From an uncultured Pseudomonadota bacterium (GTDB taxonomy: Bacteria; Lernaellota; Lernaellaia; Lernaellales; Lernaellaceae), in contig CALBTQ010000398.1 of NCBI GenBank assembly GCA_937967875.1, forward strand, positions 1-5,844: a stretch of 5,844 nt of DNA. Direction: 5' to 3'. Shown here piece after piece: positions 1 through 5,438 of the stretch. The notes under the pieces were generated by a model. The model did no database searches and was not told the DNA's origin. It saw only the letters and a program-made list of their open reading frames with translations. Positions within the stretch are counted from its first letter, which is position 1; each line of letters begins with the position of its first letter. Both the position numbers and the translations under genes were made by a program.

Positions 1-47
1 GAGATCGTATTCGGTGACTGGAGTTCAGACGTGTGCTCTTCCGATCT
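1..47 (+). other. Sequencing adapter contamination (Illumina TruSeq read-2/i7 adapter)
   Basis: Positions 14-47 are identical to the 34-base Illumina TruSeq read-2 adapter, beginning GTGACTGGAG and ending CTCTTCCGATCT. Positions 1-5 (GAGAT) match the end of the P7 flow-cell sequence, and positions 6-13 (CGTATTCG) sit exactly where the 8-base i7 index belongs. The order P7 end, index, adapter is that of a library molecule, not of a genome. Genomic sequence begins at 48. A GTG at 31 inside the adapter can be read as a start codon and gives a false N-terminus M-C-S-S-D-L on the first protein. Confidence 0.97.
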
Positions 48-723
48 GCTAAGCCGATCCATCGGTCCGCCGGTGCACACGCCGCCGGTCGACCTGCACG
101 TTCAACCGTCCGTATATCCTTCCGACATCCCGGAACCGCCGCCGGAACAAGCGCTGCCCACGCGCAAGATCAGCGACTACGCGCCGTCCGGCCGCGTGAA
201 GGTCGTCATCGAATCGGGCTCGTACCTGTCGGTCAAAGTCACCGAAGGAGGCCCGCGGGAGGATTCGGCCGCGATGCTCCGCCTGATCGCCACCATCGTC
301 GGCGGCATTATCACCGCCGGGATGATCAGCTTGTTCGCCTCGCCCATGATCACGTTCCTGCTGCTCGGCGGCTTGGTCGTTTACGTGCTGCGCTCCCTGC
401 CGAAAAAACAAAACGTTCTCCTCACGCCCAAGGGCATGGACGTCGAAACGCTGCTGGGCAGCATGATCATCAAAACGCGTCACTTCACCGGCCGTCCCGA
501 CAACGCGACGCTCAAACCGAATCAGGCGAAAAACGGACTCTCGTTCTCTCCGGCCCGGTTACTGCAAGGCAACAGCGTGCTGGAAATCCAAAGCCAGACC
601 TGGAGCCACGTTATCCTGCCCGCCGTCACCGACGTCGACCGCCAGTGGCTGCTGCCGCACGTAAAAAAGTTCATCCGATCGATCGACGAACACCGGCATG
701 ACGTGCGCAAGGCCAACCGCTGA
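48..723 (+). CDS. Membrane protein of unknown function, upstream paralogue, 5'-truncated
   Basis: The reading frame is open from the first genomic base to the TGA at 721-723, giving about 224 residues from codon 49. The real start is missing because the contig begins in adapter. I do not recognise the family. In order, the fragment shows a Pro-rich linker (about residues 5-37), a short conserved segment APSGRVKVVIESGSYLSVK, two closely spaced hydrophobic helices (about 76-97 and 99-115), then a C-terminal domain with LLTPKGMDVETLLG, RLLQG and QWLLPHV. These elements recur in the same order in the next gene (SPSGLVKIDLEPG, FLTPRDIEIQTLLG, RLLRG, KWLLEHI), so the two are tandem paralogues. By analogy the lost N-terminus probably held a CxxC zinc ribbon. 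The two helices with a short turn predict an inner-membrane hairpin with both soluble parts on the same side. Base and codon use is GC-rich, like the operon to the right. Confidence 0.85.
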
Positions 724-753
724 GCGGCGGCTTGTTGTCCTTCCCCGCTTCCG

Positions 754-771
754 CTACGATGTCTCTACGAT
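754..771 (+). repeat. Direct repeat CTACGAT x2, possible operator or -10 elements
   Basis: The heptamer CTACGAT occurs at 754-760 and 765-771, spaced 11 bp start to start (about one helical turn), in the 72-bp gap before the second membrane gene. Each copy contains TACGAT, which matches four of six positions of the -10 consensus. A weak TTGTTG lies 17 bp upstream of the first copy (732-737). This could be a weak promoter or a same-face protein site. It may also be chance; the two genes could simply be cotranscribed. Confidence 0.25.
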
Positions 772-795
772 TACTTTTGGATGGGGATAATCGCC

Positions 796-1764
796 ATGCG
801 TTGCCGTGAATGCGGAAATGAATTTACCGAATGGTCCTGGGACAACCCGGTGTGCCCCGCCTGCCGGCAAAAGGAGGCGTCGCCGTCATCGCCCGCCCCC
901 GCGTCCGCGCCGGACGTGGACGACTTTTACCTTCGCCATCCCGACTTGAAATTGTCGCCGGTGGAAATGCGTTCGACGATCGAACCCGTGCCGCCCATCG
1001 TCGAACAAGCGCCGCCGATCGTCGAGCCAACGCCGCCCGTCGCCAAACCAGTGCGACCAACCGTTGCCGAGCCGATAAGCGCCGATAAAACCGAGTATGA
1101 CTTTTTCGCCGACAAAGACGTCGGTCTTTACGACGGCAAAACCTTGACCGCGCGCATCGCCGCTATCCCGCGACCGGATCCCCAACCCGCGGCAAAGGTG
1201 TACGACTGCCGAATGCGCGAACGGTCGCCCTCGGGCCTGGTGAAAATCGACCTCGAACCCGGCGTGCATTTAAGCATCAAGCCCTCGAACGAACTCAACG
1301 CCCAGGATCCCAAGGGCGTTTCCATTCTTCTTCTGTCGCTCGTGATGATGTTGTTGATGGCGATTTTCCTCTTCGCGATTCTGCCCTGGTATCTGGCCAT
1401 GCCGCTGTCGTTCTTCTGGATCATTTACGTCCTGTTCGCCATGCCGTCCAAGCAGAGCGTCTTTCTCACGCCGCGCGATATCGAAATCCAGACGCTGTTG
1501 GGCGACACGACCATGAACACGCGTCGCATCGCCGGGCGTCCCCAAGGCGGGTACGTCGGTTCCTACGGCGAGGAAGAAGATCAGCAAAATTGGCCGCTCT
1601 ATCGCCTCTTGCGCGGCAAAAACGCTCTGGTGCTGTTCGGGAAAACCTGGCGGGTGACCGTGCTGCAGACCCTCGCCGACGACGACCTCAAATGGCTGCT
1701 CGAGCACATTCGCGGCTTCGTCGGCACGCTCGATAAAAAAGATGTTCGGGGAAAAAATCAATAA
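796..1764 (+). CDS. Zinc-ribbon two-helix membrane protein of unknown function, downstream paralogue
   Basis: 322 residues from ATG 796. An in-frame ATG at 781 is possible but has no ribosome site before it, whereas GGGGA at 783-787 stands 8 nt before 796. Starting at 796 also puts the zinc ribbon at the very N-terminus: Cys3, Cys6, Cys20 and Cys23 (CxxC-x13-CxxC). After this come a long acidic, Pro-rich linker (about 25-135) with a seven-residue PPIVE-type repeat at 65-92, a conserved SPSGLVKIDLEPG segment (about 144-156), two transmembrane helices (about 175-195 and 198-216), and a C-terminal domain with FLTPRDIEIQTLLG, RLLRG and KWLLEHI. The second half aligns with the upstream gene, so the pair arose by duplication. 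There is no signal peptide; the ribbon and C-terminal domain are probably cytoplasmic on either side of a membrane hairpin. The family is not recognised. A role in sensing or as a scaffold is a guess. Its stop overlaps the convergent amidase gene by 7 nt. Confidence 0.88.
   Translation: MRCRECGNEFTEWSWDNPVCPACRQKEASPSSPAPASAPDVDDFYLRHPDLKLSPVEMRSTIEPVPPIVEQAPPIVEPTPPVAKPVRPTVAEPISADKTEYDFFADKDVGLYDGKTLTARIAAIPRPDPQPAAKVYDCRMRERSPSGLVKIDLEPGVHLSIKPSNELNAQDPKGVSILLLSLVMMLLMAIFLFAILPWYLAMPLSFFWIIYVLFAMPSKQSVFLTPRDIEIQTLLGDTTMNTRRIAGRPQGGYVGSYGEEEDQQNWPLYRLLRGKNALVLFGKTWRVTVLQTLADDDLKWLLEHIRGFVGTLDKKDVRGKNQ
988..1071 (+). repeat. Imperfect 21-bp tandem repeat (4 units) in the coding region
   Basis: Four in-frame 21-bp units lie at 988-1008, 1009-1029, 1030-1050 and 1051-1071. 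They encode VPPIVEQ, APPIVEP, TPPVAKP and VRPTVAE. The first two units are nearly the same at DNA level; the last two have diverged. They build the Pro-rich linker between the zinc ribbon and the membrane part, probably an extended spacer, and are a likely site of copy-number change between strains. Confidence 0.75.
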
Positions 1765-2930
1765 CCGTCGGACGCCGCGCGCACCGCATCGTAATAGATG
1801 ATCGCCTGGTACAGCGCCGAAACGATGATCTTCTGCGTTTCCGGATTGTTCAGAATTTCCGCCTCGCGATAGTTGCTCATGAAACCGACCTCGACCAGCA
1901 CCGCCGGCATCTGCGCGCCGGAAAGCACGAAGAACGGCGCCTGCTTCACCCCGCGGTTTTCCATGTTCATCGCGATGTCCAGCCGCGCCTGAATCGCCAC
2001 CGCCAGCCGCTCGGACGCCGCCAGGTTTTCGGTGCGGAACATGTCGCGCAGAATCTGCGTCAGGTCGCCGCCTTCCTCGCCGTCGCCGCCAGCATCCGCC
2101 CCGGCCGCGTTTTCGCCGTTCTCGAACGCGGCCAGCGCCGCCGCCCGCGCGTCGCTCGCCTGCGCCGAGAGGAAGTACACCTCGAAGCCCGTCGCGCCGC
2201 GGTTGTACGCGCCGTTGGCGTGCATCGACATGAACAGGTCCGCGCCCGATTGATTGGCGATGTTCGTGCGGCCCGGCAGCGGAATGAACGTGTCGTCGCT
2301 ACGTGTGAGCACGACCTCGACGTCGGTCTGGCTTTTCAGCTTTTCCGCCAACGCCAACGTGATCGCCAGGTTGATGTCCTTTTCGCGTAGCCCCTGCGGG
2401 CTCTTCGCCCCGGGGTCGTGCCCGCCGTGCCCGGCGTCCAGCACGATCTTACGCAGGCTGAGCATCCGCCGCCGTTTCAACTCCGCGAACGGCCGCACCG
2501 GCAGCGGTTCGGGCGCGGAGGGCGTCAGCGCCGACAACTTCACCTCGCGCCCGAGCAGCAGCGGCGCCACCCGCTCGATAAAACACTGCGGCACGCACAG
2601 CCGGCCGTTGATGAACCGTGGACTTTGCGCCAGCAGGATCTGCCTGCCGTCGACCAGCGCGAGACGACTGTAAGGCGAAACCATCGCGGTCCGGTTTTCG
2701 TAGCGCACCGTCAGTCGTCGCCCGGTCGTGTGCCAGAACACCGTGCAGCCCAATTCGGTCAGCAGCGCCTCGGCGGGAAAATACACGTCCTCGCCGACCT
2801 GCAACACTTCGCCGAGCGGATGCATCTCCTGCTCGCCGACGCACAACAGGCCCTGCCCCGCCCACGCCGGCCATAGAGCCGCCGACAGGCCCAGCAGCAA
2901 CGCCGCGATTATTCCTCTTCGAGCTGACAA
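1758..2930 (-). CDS. N-acetylmuramoyl-L-alanine amidase (Amidase_3 family), exported
   Basis: This enzyme cleaves the bond between N-acetylmuramic acid and L-alanine in peptidoglycan, a zinc-dependent reaction in the periplasm used in cell separation or wall turnover. I place the start at TTG 2930 (390 residues). GAGGT lies 9 nt upstream, and the N-terminus becomes a normal Sec signal (SARR, then a hydrophobic core, AWA|GQ cleavage near residue 24). No ATG start keeps the signal. Residues about 37-135 resemble the copper amine oxidase N-terminal domain type (INGRLCVPQCFIERVAPLL) often joined to wall hydrolases. The catalytic domain (about 162-380) has DAGHGGHDPGA (His168), LREKD (Glu183), SMHAN (His237) and VEVGFMSN (Glu347), so all zinc ligands and the catalytic Glu are present. 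An acidic Gly/Ala-rich insert at about 265-290 precedes DLTQILRDM, the region that in AmiB/AmiC-type enzymes carries the regulatory helix. It overlaps the upstream peptidase gene by 22 nt, suggesting translational coupling. Confidence 0.93.
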   Translation of the reverse strand: MSARRGIIAALLLGLSAALWPAWAGQGLLCVGEQEMHPLGEVLQVGEDVYFPAEALLTELGCTVFWHTTGRRLTVRYENRTAMVSPYSRLALVDGRQILLAQSPRFINGRLCVPQCFIERVAPLLLGREVKLSALTPSAPEPLPVRPFAELKRRRMLSLRKIVLDAGHGGHDPGAKSPQGLREKDINLAITLALAEKLKSQTDVEVVLTRSDDTFIPLPGRTNIANQSGADLFMSMHANGAYNRGATGFEVYFLSAQASDARAAALAAFENGENAAGADAGGDGEEGGDLTQILRDMFRTENLAASERLAVAIQARLDIAMNMENRGVKQAPFFVLSGAQMPAVLVEVGFMSNYREAEILNNPETQKIIVSALYQAIIYYDAVRAASDGY

Positions 2931-3790
2931 AAGGACATGACCTCGGTATTGAACGCGTGTCCGATGTTCCCCGCCGAATCGATGCAGATCAACCCCGCAC
3001 GGCCGCTGACCGTGGCGATCTCCTGCATCCCCAGTTCGCATGCCTCCTGCGCGGATTTCCCCTGGCCGATGAAATCGGCGACGGTGTTGGCCAGACACAC
3101 CTTGATGATCTTCTCGCCGATGCCCGTGCAACTGATGCCGCCGAAGCGGTTGGCGTAGGTGCCGCAGCCGATCAGCGGCACGTCGCCCACGCGCCCGGGC
3201 ATGTCCAGCTTCAGTCCGCCGGTGCTCGTGCCCGCCGCGATGACCCCTTCGCCGTCCATCGCCACGCAGCCGACCGTTCCCAGCGCTTCTTCGTTCTGCA
3301 CCATCTCGCGCAGTTTGACCATCATCTCCAGATTCGTGCGATGCTGAAACTTCTTGCGCAGCTCCAACCAGATTTCCAACTTCTCCACCGTGCGCGGATC
3401 GTACGCCGGGATGCCCTGCGACCACGCGAATTCCGTGGCCAGCTCGCCGCTGAGAATCGAGTGCAGCCCCGTGTCCTTGAGCAGCCGCGCCACCTGAATC
3501 GGATTGCGCACGTTGGTGATGCCGATCACCGCGCCGACGTTCAGGTCCTGATCCATGATCGAAGCGTCCATGCGCACCATGCCGTCGGTTTGCACGTAGC
3601 TGCCCGTGCCCGCGTTGAGCAACGGACTGTCTTCCATCAGCGAAACCGCCGTCACCACCGCCGACACCGCGTCGCCGCCGGCCTGCATCGCGCTCATGCC
3701 CGCCCGCGCCGCCTGCGCGACGATCTGGTTCTTCAACTCGAACTTGGGGCCACGGGACCCGGCGCCGCCGTGGCAGACGATCTTGAACAT
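2909..3790 (-). CDS. iaaA: Isoaspartyl peptidase / L-asparaginase (Ntn-hydrolase, plant-type)
   Basis: 293 residues. The family removes N-terminal beta-linked (iso)aspartate from dipeptides and hydrolyses L-asparagine, acting in the cytoplasm on damaged-protein or wall-derived peptides; no signal peptide is present. The N-terminus has the typical HGGAG (8-11) and NAGTGS (59-64). The precursor should cut itself before Thr172 in GTVGCVAMD, giving an alpha chain of 171 and a beta chain of 122 residues with Thr172 as nucleophile. Other active-site positions known from E. coli IaaA are in place: Thr190 in GTSTGG, Arg200 and Asp203 in GRVGD, and Thr222-Gly223 in SCTGIGE. The C-terminus ends soon after FNTEVM, some 25 residues earlier than the E. 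coli enzyme, and the linker before Thr172 is unusually charged and helix-like (about 134-169). GGGAG stands 8 nt before ATG 3790, and the preceding gene ends 17 nt upstream, so it is the middle gene of an operon. A glycosylasparaginase role is possible but less likely. Confidence 0.94.
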   Translation of the reverse strand: MFKIVCHGGAGSRGPKFELKNQIVAQAARAGMSAMQAGGDAVSAVVTAVSLMEDSPLLNAGTGSYVQTDGMVRMDASIMDQDLNVGAVIGITNVRNPIQVARLLKDTGLHSILSGELATEFAWSQGIPAYDPRTVEKLEIWLELRKKFQHRTNLEMMVKLREMVQNEEALGTVGCVAMDGEGVIAAGTSTGGLKLDMPGRVGDVPLIGCGTYANRFGGISCTGIGEKIIKVCLANTVADFIGQGKSAQEACELGMQEIATVSGRAGLICIDSAGNIGHAFNTEVMSFCQLEEE

Positions 3791-3807
3791 GTCAGGAACT
3801 CCCGCCG

Positions 3808-4656
3808 CTAAAATTCGAATATTTTCTGCAAGTCGATGTCGAACATCTGATCGTCGTCCTCGACTTCGATAACCCGCTCGATCGTGTAGCTTTCATACAC
3901 GATGACGATCTTGTTTTCTCCCGCGGGCAAATACAGCATCGCCTTGCCGTCTTCCTCGATTTTCTTGGTCTGCGGCGTCGGCTTGTCCGCCGAAATCTCC
4001 GCGCCGGTCAGCGGCAGTTGCGCGACGTGCAAAAACAACGTGACGCGATGCATGCCCTTGCCCCGCACTTCGGTGCGCGCGTGCCGCGGATTGACCTGCA
4101 TGCGCCGGATCGCCGTCGGGCTCGCCTCGTCCCAATCCTCGATCATCGCGTCCGCTTCGATTACCACCGTATCGTGCGTCGGCGCGACATCCGCCACCAC
4201 CACCGACGCCGAAGGCGGCACGTGCTGCTCGACCTGCACGTTGACCACGTCGCGCTTGCTCAGCATCTGCGCGATGTTCACGAAGCGCTCGTCGCTGGAC
4301 GCCGCGAGCATCTCCAGCAACGCCAGGAACTCCTCCTCGCTCACCTCTTTGTGAATCGTCACCGTCCGCAGGTTGTGTTCGAGCATGATGAACATGAACG
4401 CGCCGACGGCTTCCTTGTTCTGCGCTTCCATCGACAAGGGCTGACCGTTGATCATCAACAGGTGATGCAGCTCGGAAAGCTCCAAGGCGCTCTGCCGTCC
4501 GAGAATGCCCGGCAGCAACATGAACAGTTTGTGCACGCCTTGCGCCACCGCGCGATTGGTGGTTGGGTAGCGCGCCAAATGACCGAGAACCGTCATCCAC
4601 TGTTCGATGAATTTGACGACTTCCGTCTCGGTGACATTGTCGTAAAGCTGTTTCAT
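3808..4656 (-). CDS. Cytosolic two-domain protein of unknown function, first gene of operon
   Basis: 282 residues from ATG 4656, with no signal peptide or membrane helix. The frame continues to TTG 4716, but the promoter at 4755-4726 would start RNA near 4719, leaving almost no leader for that start; ATG 4656 gets a leader of about 63 nt and AGGGAAGCGGAA upstream. The N-terminal part (about 1-135) is all-helical. Its segment LLMINGQPLSMEAQNKEAVG, followed by MLEHNLRTVTIHKEVSEEEF, recalls helical regulatory modules seen beside signalling domains in deltaproteobacteria (from memory, not a verified match). A low-complexity acidic linker with VVVADVAPTHDTVVIEADAM follows (about 150-180). The C-terminal part (about 200-275) reads as a beta-sandwich, with GKAMLYLPAGENKIVIVYESYTIERVIEV like PEGA or carboxypeptidase-regulatory folds. 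No catalytic motif is visible. It is cotranscribed with the peptidase and amidase and may regulate or scaffold that pathway; this is inference from position only. Confidence 0.85.
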   Translation of the reverse strand: MKQLYDNVTETEVVKFIEQWMTVLGHLARYPTTNRAVAQGVHKLFMLLPGILGRQSALELSELHHLLMINGQPLSMEAQNKEAVGAFMFIMLEHNLRTVTIHKEVSEEEFLALLEMLAASSDERFVNIAQMLSKRDVVNVQVEQHVPPSASVVVADVAPTHDTVVIEADAMIEDWDEASPTAIRRMQVNPRHARTEVRGKGMHRVTLFLHVAQLPLTGAEISADKPTPQTKKIEEDGKAMLYLPAGENKIVIVYESYTIERVIEVEDDDQMFDIDLQKIFEF

Positions 4657-4725
4657 TGCTGACGATTCCGCTTCCCTGGTTGTTCCTGATAATCCACGAC
4701 GAACATTGTTGCTCAAACTGCTGCG

Positions 4726-4755
4726 ATCTTAGCGAGGCTTTTACGCCCCTGTCAA
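4726..4755 (-). promoter_or_regulatory. Sigma70-type promoter of the unknown-iaaA-amidase operon
   Basis: Read on the minus strand, a perfect -35 TTGACA lies at 4755-4750 and a -10 TAAGAT (four of six consensus positions) at 4731-4726, with an 18-bp spacer. Transcription should begin near 4719, giving a leader of about 63 nt to ATG 4656. No other promoter-like pair is evident between the three operon genes, which are spaced 17 nt and -22 nt. Confidence 0.7.
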
Positions 4756-4791
4756 CAAACCGCATATTTCAGTTAAAGCAAGGGGTAGGTA

Positions 4792-4832
4792 GCCTTAAAA
4801 TGAAGGCGCGGGGCGGTTTTTTACGCCACCCC
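4792..4832 (-). terminator. Tandem hairpins, possible terminator of the small membrane gene
   Basis: About 25 nt beyond the stop of the 67-residue gene, the minus-strand RNA can form GGGGUGG (4832-4826) with CCGCCCC (4816-4810). This is a seven-pair stem with one G-U wobble and a 9-nt A-rich loop. On the plus strand the same site has a C-A mismatch, so it favours the minus transcript. A second stem follows at once: GCCTT (4807-4803) with AAGGC (4796-4792), loop CATTTT. No clean U-run follows, so it is not a textbook intrinsic terminator. Confidence 0.35.
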
Positions 4833-4857
4833 ATTCGGATAAAGGATGATCTGGAAT

Positions 4858-5061
4858 TCAATACAACTTGCCTACAATGGCGATCAACAATCCAATTATC
4901 GGCACCTGCATTCCGAGCACTGTTAAGGTAACTTTATTACTGAGGCCGATGCGTTTCGATAGATTATCGCTTCGTTCGTTACAGAAATCGACGCGCGTAA
5001 ATTTGCCGTCTAGCTTCTCAACCACCTGAGCCGCAATCGCCTCTAGTTGCTCATTTGACAT
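4858..5061 (-). CDS. Small single-helix membrane protein, unknown function
   Basis: 67 residues from ATG 5061. An ATG at 5067 is also in frame, but GAAAGG stands 9 nt before 5061 and only 3 nt before 5067. Residues 1-40 are amphipathic and charged (EQLEAIAAQVVEKLDGKF, then FCNERSDNLSKRIG) and could form a short coiled coil. Residues about 46-64 form one hydrophobic helix (VTLTVLGMQVPIIGLLIAIVG) ending in KLY, so the protein is tail-anchored or type II-like. The plan, a short charged helix then a C-terminal transmembrane helix, resembles phage XhlA/hemolysin-like holin-associated proteins, but I see no phage genes nearby and the likeness is only in layout. The gene lies in AT-richer DNA and is divergent from the lipoprotein gene, whose -35 box covers its first codons. 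Confidence 0.65.
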   Translation of the reverse strand: MSNEQLEAIAAQVVEKLDGKFTRVDFCNERSDNLSKRIGLSNKVTLTVLGMQVPIIGLLIAIVGKLY

Positions 5062-5082
5062 GAACATTTACCTTTCTATACT
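5055..5082 (+). promoter_or_regulatory. Near-consensus sigma70 promoter of the Cys-rich lipoprotein gene
   Basis: TTGACA at 5055-5060 is a perfect -35 box and TATACT at 5077-5082 matches five of six -10 positions, with a 16-bp spacer. RNA should start near 5089, only about 17 nt before ATG 5106, so the G-tract ribosome site lies at the very 5' end of the message. The -35 box overlaps the ATG (5061-5059) of the divergent small membrane gene, so RNA polymerase here should compete with expression of that gene. Confidence 0.7.
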
Positions 5083-5090
5083 TTGAATAG

Positions 5091-5099
5091 AGGGGGGGG
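5091..5099 (+). promoter_or_regulatory. G8 homopolymer ribosome binding site
   Basis: An A followed by eight G (5092-5099) ends 6 nt before ATG 5106 and is the only Shine-Dalgarno-like element for the lipoprotein gene. Homopolymer G tracts are prone to slippage, which here would shift length and spacing of the site, so expression could vary in steps. An assembly miscount is also possible. Confidence 0.55.
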
Positions 5100-5105
5100 T
5101 AAAAA

Positions 5106-5438
5106 ATGAAAACTCTGCTTGCCATTTTTTCGATTCTAACCATTTTGATTATTGTATCATGCGGAGAAGACGATTCGCCGTTTAACGGCGCGGACGATTC
5201 GGGCGATGCAATGACGTGCGAGGAGTTTTGCTACACGGGCGCTGATTGTCTATACTCGGCCAGTTCAACGGCGTACAAAGAAGCAATTGCCAACTGTGAT
5301 AGGCTTTGTCCATACGATGAATGGATTGACGATTTGAGAAATGACATTCATTGGCCATGCTATCAAATGATGCTTTATGATAATTGCTCGTGCGATGAAT
5401 ACATGGACTGTATCGACAATCCGGAAGACTATCAATAA
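5106..5438 (+). CDS. Small cysteine-rich lipoprotein
   Basis: 110 residues with a clear type II signal: MKTLLAIFSILTILIIVSC, lipobox IVSC, lipidated Cys19, with Gly20 next, which does not signal inner-membrane retention, so the outer membrane is likely. The mature chain starts with a flexible acidic stretch (EDDSPFNGADDSGD) and then carries nine more cysteines (38, 42, 48, 64, 68, 85, 94, 96, 102), many spaced as Cx3C or CxC (CEEFC, CDRLC, CSC). Nine is odd, so at least one thiol is free or used between chains. The chain is very acidic (EEF, DEWIDDLRND, DNPEDYQ). No enzyme motif is seen. Similar small Cys-rich lipoproteins are common in predatory and myxobacteria-like Gram-negatives; the role is unknown. 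Coding DNA is distinctly AT-richer than the operons to the left. The stop overlaps the convergent gene by 7 nt. Confidence 0.8.
   Translation: MKTLLAIFSILTILIIVSCGEDDSPFNGADDSGDAMTCEEFCYTGADCLYSASSTAYKEAIANCDRLCPYDEWIDDLRNDIHWPCYQMMLYDNCSCDEYMDCIDNPEDYQ

Noticed and set aside
31..48. GTG start giving an N-terminus MCSSDL for the first gene
   Set aside because: The codons lie in the sequencing adapter; the genomic reading frame starts at 48 without a visible start codon.
717..731. Small hairpin CCGC-TGA-GCGG at the stop of the first gene as a terminator
   Set aside because: Only four pairs with a 3-nt loop and no U-run; expected by chance in GC-rich DNA.
2931..3425. 165-codon upstream extension of the amidase
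   Set aside because: It lies wholly inside the well-supported peptidase gene, is Arg/Gly/His-rich as out-of-frame GC-rich DNA is, and would bury the signal peptide.
2618..3811. 397-residue plus-strand open frame opposite the amidase and peptidase genes
   Set aside because: Arg/Ala/His-rich composition typical of an antisense frame in GC-rich DNA; both minus-strand genes have complete catalytic motifs.
4657..4716. Upstream TTG start (4716) for the unknown operon protein
   Set aside because: The promoter at 4755-4726 places the transcript start only a few bases before it, and no ribosome site precedes it.
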